A stretch of 36,927 nt of DNA from Verrucomicrobiota bacterium (GCA_003219415.1 QHOS01000193.1:1-36927); one strand, 5' to 3'. Positions 8,692-18,188 are shown, counted from the stretch's first letter. Made by a program: numbers and translations. Notes: generated by a model not told the origin, from the letters alone.

Positions 8692-8799
8692 AGCGAAGCG
8701 AAACATCTCTGATTTATTATTTCCATGCACTGCCGAAGAAACAATTAGAGATTCTTCGCGAAGCCTGTCCTGAGCGAAGCCGAAGGGCAGAGAATGACA
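8692..8799. repeat. Long imperfect palindromic intergenic element, copy 3
   Basis: Starts TGTCATGTTGAGCGAAGCG and ends GGCAGAGAATGACA. The right arm holds an extra CTGTCCTGAGCGAAGCCGAA segment compared with copies 1 and 2. It lies between recR and lipA. On both sides are short tandem motifs of the type GCGTTGAA / CTTCAACTCTTCAACG (8648-8670 and 8806-8838). Confidence 0.85.
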
Positions 8800-8837
8800 A
8801 CGCTGCTTAACGCTTCAATCCTTCAACTCTTCAACGA

Positions 8838-9443
8838 TCACAGTTTTGTTCGCCCTGAAAGCGCGGCAGAAAGCGTCAGTTCATCCGCCGATTCCAGGCC
8901 GCCGCCCGCTGGAATGCCGCGGGCAATACGCGTAAGATTGATCGGTTTGTCCTTCAAGAAATCGACAATGAAATTTGTGGTAGATTCGCCTTCTACATCC
9001 GCAGGCAGTGCGAAAATGATTTCGGTAATCTTTTCCTGATCGACGCGTTCCAGTAATTCTTTAATGCGCAAATCGTCGGGACCAATATGATCGAGTGGAG
9101 AAATCTTCCCTCCAAGAGAATGATATCGCCCCCGAAAGACATTGGTTTTTTCCAGCGGAAGAATGTCGGTGGGTTGCTCTACGACGCAGAGCAGCTCTGT
9201 CGAGCGCGACGAATCCGCGCATATCTCGCATATTTCTCCGGCAGAAAAAAATCCGCACAGCTTGCAGGAACGAATCGCCTGGCGGGTCTCCGCGATAGCC
9301 CGTGAGATTTGTTCCGGCTGATCGCTCCGTGCTCCCACCATCCAGAGCGCAATCCGCTCCGCCGAGCGAGGACCCACTCCCGGCATTTGTCGCAGTTGCG
9401 CAATCAAATTCCGGATTGCAACCGGATATTCCGTCCTTCTCAA
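8838..9443 (-). CDS. recR: Recombination mediator protein RecR
   Basis: With RecO/RecF loads RecA at single-stranded gaps. The 201-residue protein has the N-terminal helix-hairpin-helix (LRQMPGVGPRSAERIALWM, 17-35), the four-cysteine zinc finger C60/C63/C72/C75, and a Toprim domain beginning LLCVVEQPTDI. It keeps the C-terminal GIPAGGGLESADELTLSAAL motif (usual form GxPxGxxLEYADExTLxxAL). Length is normal. It begins 7 bp after the stop of the cyclase gene and so is likely the last gene of the ClpX-like/cyclase/recR transcript. The usual dnaX-ybaB-recR order is not present here. Confidence 0.97.
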   Translation of the reverse strand: MRRTEYPVAIRNLIAQLRQMPGVGPRSAERIALWMVGARSDQPEQISRAIAETRQAIRSCKLCGFFSAGEICEICADSSRSTELLCVVEQPTDILPLEKTNVFRGRYHSLGGKISPLDHIGPDDLRIKELLERVDQEKITEIIFALPADVEGESTTNFIVDFLKDKPINLTRIARGIPAGGGLESADELTLSAALSGRTKL

Positions 9444-9450
9444 AGCGCGC

Positions 9451-10698
9451 TCAGCCTTCTTCCAACGGCGATTCCGTTAGCTGCAGGACAAGCGGCTCCA
9501 ACCGCTGCAAATAGAATTGCAGTGCGGGATCGTCTTCTCCCTCGGGACCACGTGCCTTCTGAAATTCAGAATAAGCTTCCGCCCAACGCTTTTCTCGATA
9601 GAGAACTACGCCGCTCCAGAAAGAATCTCTACGCGCGACATGCTCGGGTTTGGCTTCCGTGGCAACGCAGAGTGGCTCGTAGATTTCAAGTCGATCGTGC
9701 GAATTCGTTCCGCTCACGAAATCGATTGGACGCGCGACGACCGTTTCGCTCACGCTATCGAAAGTGGGCGTATCAATCAGGATCTTCGATCCATACCGGT
9801 GATTCAAAGCGCAAAACCTGCGCGCAAACTCAATCGGTTCGCCGCTCGCCAGGAGCGCGGGATGTACGCTGTCCTTTAGCGCGCCGGCAATTATCGCACC
9901 CGAGCTGATGCCGGCGTGCATTTCCCAGTCGCCAAAAATGTCTTCATTGTCCTGCCGTCGCTCGCGAAATTTCTTTGTTAAGTCGAGCACAGCGCGCACT
10001 GCATCCTCGGCATGCTGGCCACCAGTGTTCGGAAAGCCAAAAATGGCAACCACCCCCTCCCCGTCGGCAGCTTGTAGATAGGCTCCTCTTTCGATCAGGC
10101 CATCGGCGGTCTCACGAATAAATTTCGCCATTGTTTCAGCGAAACCGGCGGGGTCGGACGAACTTGTGAATCCATGTCGATTGCCAATGTCGCAGACCAC
10201 GACGCTTGCTTCGTACGCTTGAGCCTGGCCATCGAAGTCCCCGTCGCTGACACGATGAAATTCTTTTTTTGAAAGGCGATTCGCAAAGAGTGTACGTACT
10301 AAATGCGACCGGTCTCTCTGCAAAAAAGCGGTCCATCCCTCCGCGGCAGCCACCGCTAGAGCAACCGCAAAAATGCACGGAACGGGCTGGAAAAAAATCC
10401 GGTAAAGGGAGCAAACCCACGAAAGAACGAGCAACTCGATCAGTAAAAAGCCGAACAACGGGTAGCTTCGCAACCGAGGCAAGTTCCTCAGGCTGAGCCA
10501 GGCGACACCGACAGCTGTCACCAAGACAAAAACGTACTGCCATTTTTCGCCCACGACTCTCGTTGCGCTGGCATAATCGGAAACAAGCTGCGCAACAGCA
10601 GTCTCAAAGCCCGCTATCGCCTTGGTTGCGTGCAAGGCACCCGCAACGATGGTGACGACAACTCCAATTACGAGCGTTGTGATCAACGAGCGCTTCAT
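9451..10698 (-). CDS. Membrane-bound class III adenylate/guanylate cyclase-like protein
   Basis: The 415-residue protein has four hydrophobic segments (about 5-24, 54-70, 79-101 and 106-124), then a class III cyclase domain (about 160-342) and a C-terminal helical, TPR-like piece (about 355-405, WSGVVLYREKRWAEAYSEFQ). Metal-binding Asp170 (VVVCDIGNRHGFT) and Asp212 (AADGEGVVAIFG) are present. In the later motif, usually GDxVNxAARL, the protein reads GEPIEFARRF: the position of the transition-state Asn is Glu290, while Arg294 is kept. Activity, or its nucleotide preference, may therefore be altered. It is packed between the ClpX-like gene (6 bp) and recR (7 bp). It may make cAMP or cGMP, or may be a non-catalytic sensor. 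Confidence 0.85.
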   Translation of the reverse strand: MKRSLITTLVIGVVVTIVAGALHATKAIAGFETAVAQLVSDYASATRVVGEKWQYVFVLVTAVGVAWLSLRNLPRLRSYPLFGFLLIELLVLSWVCSLYRIFFQPVPCIFAVALAVAAAEGWTAFLQRDRSHLVRTLFANRLSKKEFHRVSDGDFDGQAQAYEASVVVCDIGNRHGFTSSSDPAGFAETMAKFIRETADGLIERGAYLQAADGEGVVAIFGFPNTGGQHAEDAVRAVLDLTKKFRERRQDNEDIFGDWEMHAGISSGAIIAGALKDSVHPALLASGEPIEFARRFCALNHRYGSKILIDTPTFDSVSETVVARPIDFVSGTNSHDRLEIYEPLCVATEAKPEHVARRDSFWSGVVLYREKRWAEAYSEFQKARGPEGEDDPALQFYLQRLEPLVLQLTESPLEEG

Positions 10699-10704
10699 GA
10701 ACGA

Positions 10705-12303
10705 TCAGGCCTTTTGGGCAGCTGCAGCTGGGTAATAGGATTGCACCACCAGTTCACTTAAGAATTTGTCGGGCGCATCGACGGCGTCGGCATTGATCGC
10801 AAACCTTGCCTGACCAGTGTTCTTTTTGATCAGATTCAGTCCGAACTGGTAATCCTTAAACAGGTGGCCACAAAGATCGCTCATGGTCATCCGCTCAGTT
10901 TGCGCCCGCTCGACAAGGCGCCGCACCGCGCTTTCATCCAAAACAATTTCCAACCCATGCTGACTGCTAAATTTCTCCGCAAACTGACGCGCGCCGGCTT
11001 CGAGCATTTTCGCCTCCAGCTTGTGTCCCTCTACCATCAGCCGGTCGAGCACATGCTTTGGGTCGCGCACGAGCGTAGCGGTAACACGCAACTGGCTTAG
11101 ACCTGAGCCTGCCAGGTAGTATTTGTAATCGCGGAACAATTTTTCGAATACCGTCAGCAATCCACGTGCCCCGGTTTTTTCCTTGGCGGCAGCTTCAGAC
11201 AGCAGTCGCAGCGCTTCATCCTCGAAACTGATTTCAATCCCGTAGGCGCGGAAAGCGCGCTCGTATTGCCGGAGCAAACTCCCCTCGGAATACTTCATGA
11301 TGTTGAAAAGGTCGTCGGCATCCAGCTCTTCACACACCACGCGCACTGGCAATCGGCCGATGAATTCCGGCTCGAATCCATATTCGATGAAATCCTGAGT
11401 CGTTACATGCCGGAACAATTGGTTGTCCATTACCTGAATCGGTTCAGCGCTGAACCCGATCTGACCTTGCCGAACACGGCGCGCCACTTGTTCTTTCAAC
11501 TTCTCAAATGCACCGCTGACCACGAACAGAATATGCCGCGTATTGATCGTTTCCCGTTTCGCCTTCCCACGCCGTTGAAACTCGAATGCCGCCTGCAATT
11601 GCGCCTGCAAATCGTTCATGCTGCGAATGGGCACTTCTGTTTCCTCCATTAACTTCAGCAGCGTGGTCTGCACACCGCGTCCGCTGACGTCCCGGCCGAT
11701 CAAATTTCCAGCCGCAGCGATCTTGTCGATCTCATCGATGTAAATGATCCCGAATTGCGCCAGGTTCACGTCGCCGTCGGCCTTGTGTACGAGCTCGCGC
11801 ACTAAATCTTCCACATCGCCACCGACGTAACCGGTCTCGCTAAACTTCGTAGCGTCCGCTTTCACAAACGGCACTTTGATCAGATCGGCGATGTGTTTGA
11901 TGAGATAAGTTTTGCCGACCCCAGTCGGCCCCACCAAAATCACGTTTTGCTTGATGTATTCGATCTCCTGCGCACGCGTGGCATCCTCTTTCTCAAGACG
12001 GCGGAGATAATTGGCGTGGTTGTAATGATCGCAAACTGCGATCGCTAACACCTTCTTTGCTTCATCCTGCTTGATCACGAAGCGGTCGAGATGCGCTTTA
12101 ATATCCCGCGGCAGAAGCCTGAATTCGAATTCCTCGTGATCGGTTTTCTCCGGCTTTTCCTCCTCTTCTACTGCTGCGGGCTCCGGCTCAGCAAAAGTCG
12201 CCACTGAGACGCGGTCGCCGAAGTTCTGTTTCATGAACTCCGTGATCTTAGTCTTCAATTCTTCCGGCGAGGGAAACTGCGGTGGTGGTGGGTTTTGCTC
12301 CAT
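10705..12303 (-). CDS. ClpX-like AAA+ ATPase without zinc-binding domain
   Basis: A ClpX-type unfoldase relative of 532 residues from the ATG at 12303; a TTG at 12330 would add nine residues. It has Walker A GPTGVGKT at 125-132, the ClpX pore loop GYVG at 158-161, Walker B IIYIDEID at 186-193, an IGF tripeptide at 282-284 as in the ClpP-docking loop of Clp[10 protein letters not shown] with the arginine finger near 317, and the sensor-2 GAR at 378-380. It lacks the N-terminal four-cysteine ClpX domain; an acidic, proline-rich stretch ([14 protein letters not shown]) is there instead. The C-terminus runs about 130 residues past normal ClpX. No clpP is adjacent. It heads the transcript with the cyclase and recR. 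Confidence 0.88.
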   Translation of the reverse strand: MEQNPPPPQFPSPEELKTKITEFMKQNFGDRVSVATFAEPEPAAVEEEEKPEKTDHEEFEFRLLPRDIKAHLDRFVIKQDEAKKVLAIAVCDHYNHANYLRRLEKEDATRAQEIEYIKQNVILVGPTGVGKTYLIKHIADLIKVPFVKADATKFSETGYVGGDVEDLVRELVHKADGDVNLAQFGIIYIDEIDKIAAAGNLIGRDVSGRGVQTTLLKLMEETEVPIRSMNDLQAQLQAAFEFQRRGKAKRETINTRHILFVVSGAFEKLKEQVARRVRQGQIGFSAEPIQVMDNQLFRHVTTQDFIEYGFEPEFIGRLPVRVVCEELDADDLFNIMKYSEGSLLRQYERAFRAYGIEISFEDEALRLLSEAAAKEKTGARGLLTVFEKLFRDYKYYLAGSGLSQLRVTATLVRDPKHVLDRLMVEGHKLEAKMLEAGARQFAEKFSSQHGLEIVLDESAVRRLVERAQTERMTMSDLCGHLFKDYQFGLNLIKKNTGQARFAINADAVDAPDKFLSELVVQSYYPAAAAQKA

Positions 12304-12411
12304 ATCGCGATCCAGAAACCGTCGCGTCAAAAACCAATTATGGCAATGATTCGTCTAAAATCTGACTCTTCGAGCCGGGATTCGTTCATCCTCGTGCCGA
12401 TTCCTATCCTA

Positions 12412-12493
12412 CTCTTACTCTTGCTCATGCTCATGCTCTTGCTCGGACATGAATTCAGAAAGGCAAGAGTAGGAGCATGATTATGAGCATGAG
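12412..12493. repeat. Imperfect hexamer repeats arranged as an inverted repeat
   Basis: Left arm 12412-12444 is a run of CTCTTR/CTCATG-type hexamers (for example GCTCATGCTCATGCTCTTGC). The right arm 12462-12493 is the reverse complement style (GCAAGAGTAGGAGCATGATT then ATGAGCATGAG). The unit is close to GAGCAT/GAGCAA. It sits just after the kinase stop codon, in the 200-bp gap before the ClpX-like gene, and could fold into a long imperfect stem. No T-run follows. Confidence 0.8.
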
Positions 12494-12504
12494 AAAGATG
12501 GGCG

Positions 12505-14163
12505 CTAGCGCGCCGGGGCAATACCGGGAAACAGCTGCGAAATCTGTTCCTTGTATTCAGGCTTAGCTTTTGCGGCCGCATCGACCAGCTCCCGAGCCGC
12601 TTCGGTTTGTCCACTTTCACTCGCAAAGACAGCGCAGCGCCATTGTCGATCCGCCGCGTCGCGCGCTACTGGGGCGATGAACGATCTGGAAACCATCAAC
12701 AGCGTCTGTGGCGAAAGTTTCTCCCAGGTGATCCATGCGATGCCATACGGAAGTTTCATCGTGAGACCTTCATCCGTGGCGCTCACTATACCTCTATATT
12801 GCGCGCCAGAGCTATCTGTCAGTAAACCCGAAAAATGCGCCCGATTGAGATCGTCAATCAGACTGTTCTTCCAATCGAACATGAGTCGCGCTCTCTTCTC
12901 TGCGACTTCTTCAGCAGGCTTATAGTATGCGCCGATCAGTTTCACATTCCTGATCCCCTCAGCCGCTTGAGCAAAGCGATACAGCGCGACTTGCTCTCTA
13001 TATTCGGCAAGTGCTTTGTTCCACGGACTGCGATCCAACCAGCCTCTGCTGCGCGCGATAACGAACAGAAATCCAAGCGCCAATACAGCCGGTAAACCCA
13101 CGCGAATGAGGAACGGCAGGCGGCGATCCCAGCGTAAAACCCCGCTTAGCGCTTCAAAGCTGCGCTGAGTGAAGCGAGACCACGCCGAACGCCAGCGTCG
13201 ACGGCGCGTCTCACCGCCACTGGTTGCATCCTCCAATGCCACCGCTTGCCACGCTCGCTCAAGCTCCGCCACCAGGTCGTCATAGGAGGAAAAACGTTGC
13301 GCCGGGTCAGCGGCGATCATTCGCTGCAAAACCTCGGCAGTCTCCGCAGAAACGTCCGGCGCGGTCGCCTGCAAATCGAGTGGTCGTTGTTTTGATTCGA
13401 GCAATGCGGTCGCGGAATTTGTGCTGGCTTCGATTGGCGGTTTGCCGGCAATCGCATGAAAGAGTGTTGCGCCTAAACTGTAAATGTCGCTGCGGAAGTC
13501 CTCGGGGTCGTTATGCAGCCGTTCCGGCGCGACATATTCCGGGGTTCCCCAAACGACACCGCCGATTCCCCAACGTTGCGTTGCGCTGCTAGCAAGACCA
13601 AAGTCGCCGATTTTTGCTGCGTGTTCATCGACAAACAAAATATTAGCCGGCTTCACATCACGGTGAATCAGACCTCTTCGCTGCGCAGCACGCAGGCCTT
13701 TTGCAACCTGAATGCCAATCTCAAGCACGCGCTTTTCCGGTAAGCGCGGTTGCAGCGCCATGAGATCGTCGAGGCTTCCCTGATCGACCAATTCCATTAC
13801 CACATAGAACTGGCCGTGATCCGTTCCCGAATCGAATACCTGTATCACATAAGGATGATTCACGGCGGCGGCAATGCGCGCCTCTTCTTGCAATCGAGCT
13901 TTATGATCCTCTTGACCGCCGAGATCTCTGCGCAACAGCTTCAGCGCCACGAACCGATCCAGCTCCATATCGCGCGCCTTATAAACGGTGCCCATCCCGC
14001 CAACGCCAAGCGTCTCAACCACGACGAAATGATCGAAGGCTCTCTCCACGCGTATTTTCTTGCCACACGTTGGACAGGCGATCCGCGCCAATGGCTCCGC
14101 CTCTGTCGTATCGACAGTCGCCCCGCAACCGGGGCATGTTTGGGCGGTCGGCTCACTCGCCAT
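12505..14163 (-). CDS. Zinc-ribbon Ser/Thr protein kinase, membrane-anchored
   Basis: A Hanks-type (PknB-like) kinase of 552 residues. From the ATG at 14163 it has an N-terminal zinc ribbon (C10, C13, C30, C33). The kinase domain follows: glycine loop LGVGGMG 52-58, Lys75, HRDVKPAN with Asp169, DFGLA 187-191, and GTPEYVAPE ending at 214. Then come a basic juxtamembrane stretch, one membrane helix (about 352-371), and an extracytoplasmic helical C-terminus. All catalytic residues are intact. A longer frame from 14220 adds 19 residues before MASEPT, but the later ATG is the better start because the zinc ribbon then lies at the N-terminus as in relatives. It is upstream of the ClpX-like gene on the same strand, separated by about 200 bp with an inverted hexamer repeat. 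Confidence 0.93.
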   Translation of the reverse strand: MASEPTAQTCPGCGATVDTTEAEPLARIACPTCGKKIRVERAFDHFVVVETLGVGGMGTVYKARDMELDRFVALKLLRRDLGGQEDHKARLQEEARIAAAVNHPYVIQVFDSGTDHGQFYVVMELVDQGSLDDLMALQPRLPEKRVLEIGIQVAKGLRAAQRRGLIHRDVKPANILFVDEHAAKIGDFGLASSATQRWGIGGVVWGTPEYVAPERLHNDPEDFRSDIYSLGATLFHAIAGKPPIEASTNSATALLESKQRPLDLQATAPDVSAETAEVLQRMIAADPAQRFSSYDDLVAELERAWQAVALEDATSGGETRRRRWRSAWSRFTQRSFEALSGVLRWDRRLPFLIRVGLPAVLALGFLFVIARSRGWLDRSPWNKALAEYREQVALYRFAQAAEGIRNVKLIGAYYKPAEEVAEKRARLMFDWKNSLIDDLNRAHFSGLLTDSSGAQYRGIVSATDEGLTMKLPYGIAWITWEKLSPQTLLMVSRSFIAPVARDAADRQWRCAVFASESGQTEAARELVDAAAKAKPEYKEQISQLFPGIAPAR

Positions 14164-14405
14164 TGCGCGCCAAATGTAACATTCGCTGCCCTGGGAGCAA
14201 TGAAATGACAGCAAGCTCATGACTCATGTGTGGAGGCGTTTGTGCCAAACGCGCGATAAATCGCTTCCGGCGCTCGACACGAGCACCGCTACAACTGTTT
14301 CTCTCGCCTCATGTGACAAAGCACGGCCGAGCGTTCGACGTGCGGATCGCACGGTTTAGTGTTCGCCATGCGAGTTGAAAACTCGCGGCATACATTCACC
14401 TGGCT

Positions 14406-15346
14406 ATGAGACAACTTCCCTCCGAAGATTCGACTCCGATCGAGCTTCTCGTATCAGCAAATGAGGCAAAGCTTCGCCTCGATCAATTTATGGCCAAGCG
14501 GCTTCCAGAATTCTCCCGGTCACGACTTCAGCAGTTGATCCGCGACGGGTTCGTTCGACTCAATGACTCAACCAGCCGGCCACGCCAAATTGTTCGAGGC
14601 GGCGACAAGATTGAGCTGACCGAGCCGCCTTTGGAAAAGATCGAGATGCTGCCAGAGGTGATCCCGCTCGAGATACTCTTCGAAGACGACGATCTCATCG
14701 TCATCAATAAGTCGCCGGGGCTTGTCGTTCATCCGGGTGCTGGTCATCGCGAACACACTCTCGTCAATGCGCTCCTCAACCACTGTGCGACGTTGTCGGG
14801 AATCGGCGGCAAAGAGCGTCCCGGCATCGTTCATCGTCTCGACAAAGAGACGAGTGGTTGTCTCGTCGTCGCCAAGAATGATCCTACCCATCGGGATCTA
14901 TCCAAGCAGTTCGCCGCGCGCACCGTTGAAAAGATTTATCTTGCGCTGGTTGCAGGAAAATTGCGCAAGCCAGCCGGCGCAATAGAAGGAAAAATCGGAC
15001 GACACCCGGTCCATCGAAAACAAATGAGCGCGACGACCCTGCGTGGACGCGTGGCCAAAACCGAGTATCGCGTTGTTCGGTCGAGCGATCGGGCCACGTT
15101 GATCGAATGCCGGCTACACAGCGGACGGACTCATCAGATTCGCGTGCATCTTCATCATCTGGGACACGCAGTGCTCGGCGATAAAATCTATGCGCCGCGG
15201 CTCGCAAAGGATTTTCCGCGACAAATGTTGCATGCGTGGAAGCTTGGATTTCGACATCCTCGCACTCAGGAATGGAAAAGCTTTGAGGCGCCGGTGCCTG
15301 ATGATTTCGCGGCCGCGATAAAACTGACAATCGAATCTCAACAAGT

Positions 15347-15350
<4 letters not shown>
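14406..15350 (+). CDS. RluD-type pseudouridine synthase
   Basis: Isomerises uridine to pseudouridine, probably in 23S rRNA. The 314-residue protein has an N-terminal S4 RNA-binding domain (about 20-75, [20 protein letters not shown]) and the RluA/RluD catalytic domain with HRLDKETSG at 143-151, Asp146 being the catalytic aspartate. Later it has [15 protein letters not shown], also diagnostic. The presence of S4 and the length fit RluD rather than RluA, but the exact target is not provable from sequence alone. Its stop overlaps the aldo/keto reductase start by 4 bp (ATGA). The 185 bp upstream, divergent from the kinase, hold short inverted motifs but no clear promoter. Confidence 0.95.
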
Positions 15351-16336
<986 letters not shown>

Positions 16337-16423
16337 AAGAAATTAGAAGATCACCCACAACTGACTGCTTGACCGGCGTGCGGCAGATTCTCTCTGCACC
16401 ATCGGCTGTGAGACGTAACGGTG

Positions 16424-16897
16424 TTATCGAGTATAAAACCTTCGTTGATAGATCTCGATCATCGTAGCCACCGCACCGATTGCGCCGTAGATTAGAGAAA
16501 GAGCCGATTGTGGATCGACTCCCTCCCATCGATCAAGCTCTCGTCTCAGATCGCGCAGCAGGGTCACGCTCTTCGCTTCGCTTGGGTAGCACTCCTGTAA
16601 CATGGCGGTCCACTTTTGCTTCACATCATCGGATAGATCACGCTTTCGCGAAATCGTATCCCCAATCTGTATCAGTCGCCCGATGATCTTGTCGCGTAGG
16701 ATCTCTTGAGCGTCTACGTCACTCGTCTCATCCGCGTCGTATGACGGCTCGTCATTCGCAGGCGCGTGCAAACCATGTAGCGCCGCAAGCGCTTCGCTTC
16801 TTAGTCCATGCTCGATCTTGCGATTCGCGTCCGAAATCCAGCGATCCTGTTTTTCATCCCAGGCTTTGTCGTCGGCTCGCTTCTGAATATCGTCCAT
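16424..16897 (-). CDS. Hypothetical protein, 157 aa
   Basis: No family is recognised. The product is charged and helical (KRADDKAWDEKQDRWISDAN, then DDVKQKWTAMLQECY). Its only hydrophobic segment lies near the C-terminus (ALSLIYGAIGAVATMIEIYQ, about 131-150) and could be a tail anchor. There is no signal peptide. It lies downstream of the frameshifted four-helix-bundle gene on the same strand and may belong to the same transcript as the MaoC gene. It is convergent with the aldo/keto reductase. Clean open frame and ordinary codon use support a real gene. Confidence 0.65.
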   Translation of the reverse strand: MDDIQKRADDKAWDEKQDRWISDANRKIEHGLRSEALAALHGLHAPANDEPSYDADETSDVDAQEILRDKIIGRLIQIGDTISRKRDLSDDVKQKWTAMLQECYPSEAKSVTLLRDLRRELDRWEGVDPQSALSLIYGAIGAVATMIEIYQRRFYTR

Positions 16898-16918
16898 ACG
16901 TTTGCGCCTTCTAAGGGA

Positions 16919-17367
16919 CTACGAGACCACGGACAACTGACCACCCGACCAACGTATCAGGCCGATCACGATCAGGCTTGTGATGCTCGCGACCACTTTG
17001 CCAAGTTTTCCCGTTTCTTTCTCGACCGCCCGAATCAGGCCGTGTAAGCAACCAAATGTCGCCTTGGTTTGTTGATGCAGTGCATCCGCCTCCTCCGGTG
17101 ACAAATAATCGAGTCGCAGTGCGAGGTGGATAAAGTATTGAGTCTCTGATAACGAACCACGCGCAATATAAAGAAAGTGAAGATAATCCTTTTGCTCTCC
17201 CGCGAGGCTCCCTCAACAATGTTAGCCGGAACAGAATAAGAAGCACGGCGTAGTTGGCTTGTTAGCCCGTAAATTTCTTCCCGGGGAAAGGATCGCGTGT
17301 GTTTATACACTGCAACGGTCAAGTCATCCGCAAGTCTCCACGCTTCAATTTTGGTGTAGTCTCTCAT
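16919..17367 (-). pseudogene. Four-helix bundle protein (23S rRNA IVS type), frameshifted
   Basis: The first 60 residues (MRDYTKIEAWRLADDLTV..., then SYSVPANIVEGASRESK) are the hallmark start of the four-helix-bundle family once found in 23S rRNA intervening sequences. The frame then breaks. In another frame the same strand continues exactly as the family should: DYLHFLYIARGSLSETQYF, IHLALRLDYLSPEEADALHQ, then FGCLHGLIRAVEKETGKLGK. One base is missing in the A-run (AAAA on the minus strand, bases 17190-17193), where AAAAA would restore the frame. It is either a real frameshift or a homopolymer sequencing error. The start codon overlaps the MaoC gene stop by 4 bp. Restored length is about 145 residues, slightly longer than the usual 115-130. 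Confidence 0.88.
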
Positions 17368-17870
17368 GATTGTTTGGTCCTGTTCTCTTGTGGTCTGTAG
17401 TCTGTGAGCTGCGTGCGCCTTGGCACCATCGCGCTTGCCAGCATCGTCTGGACAATTTCGCCGCGCTGATTCGTGGTTACGTTGCGCAAGCGAATGATGC
17501 CGTAACCCGGCTTGGAGCGCGATGATCTTAGATCGAGAATCTCCGTTTCAACAGTGAGCACATCACCAGGTCGCACCGCGTTAGGCCACCGTAATTCATC
17601 AACACCAAGCCCGATGGCGCCTTCTGCGAAGTTTAACGTTTGTACAAACAGCCGCATCGTCATGGCAGCCGTGTGCCAGCCGCTCGCGATCAATCCTTTG
17701 AAAAGTGTGCGTTCTGCAGTTTTCCGGTTCAGATGAAACATCTGCGGATCGAACTTGTGGGCGAACTCGATGACCTGCTTCTCGGTGACGTTTAGCGGCT
17801 CGGATTTAAACCGGTCGCCTACTTTCATATCGTCGAAGTAATGCTCTTTCATCCTGGTCTCTTTGTTCAT
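17364..17870 (-). CDS. MaoC-family (hot-dog fold) dehydratase
   Basis: Probably hydrates or dehydrates a CoA thioester. The 168-residue protein has the hydratase-2 motif with Asp41 and His46 (KFDPQMFHLN), followed by LFKGLIASGWHTAAM, the conserved substrate-tunnel helix, and LRWPNAVRPGDVLTVETEIL, the typical second half of MaoC proteins. It is a single-domain form. The start may be ATG 17870 or the internal ATG at 17852 (MKEHYFDDMKVGDRF), which aligns better with relatives. The gene is followed with a 4-bp overlap by the frameshifted four-helix-bundle gene. Substrate unknown. Confidence 0.92.
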   Translation of the reverse strand: MNKETRMKEHYFDDMKVGDRFKSEPLNVTEKQVIEFAHKFDPQMFHLNRKTAERTLFKGLIASGWHTAAMTMRLFVQTLNFAEGAIGLGVDELRWPNAVRPGDVLTVETEILDLRSSRSKPGYGIIRLRNVTTNQRGEIVQTMLASAMVPRRTQLTDYRPQENRTKQS

Positions 17871-18188
17871 TCTAAAATGGCGAGCCCAATTGATGCGTCA
17901 TCCTGCGGGATTGAGCAATGCCTAATATGTGCCATGACTGCAGACCGTTGAGCATTGAGTGTTGACAAACGCGTTGTAGGTCCGCGCTCTCGTCATTTCG
18001 GGTCGGCACTGCGACACAGTTCCGCGGCTATAGGGCTGAGTAGCTATGAGATGGACTCTGGACTCACCGCGAGCGACGTAAAGTGGACTGGGGCAAAGAC
18101 AATAACTGGCTCTTGTTCGACTCAGATCAGCCGCAGAAATTCAGCCAGTAGAACATGCATTAACAATCAACATCAAAGAGGAGGCATT
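17871..18188. other. 318-bp intergenic region between divergent genes
   Basis: No convincing gene. It must hold the promoters of the MaoC gene (minus) and the small secreted protein (plus). A TTGACA at 17962-17967 lacks a good -10 box at the right distance, so no promoter is claimed. A ribosome site GAGGAGG immediately precedes the ATG at 18189. Confidence 0.4.

Noticed and set aside
12327-12626. Open frame on the minus strand with a Ser/Lys/Met-rich stretch
   Set aside because: It is a reading of the hexamer repeats and overlaps the end of the kinase gene; no gene features.
17962-17967. TTGACA as a -35 box for the small secreted gene
   Set aside because: No acceptable -10 box at 16-18 bp, and it lies over 200 bp from the start codon.
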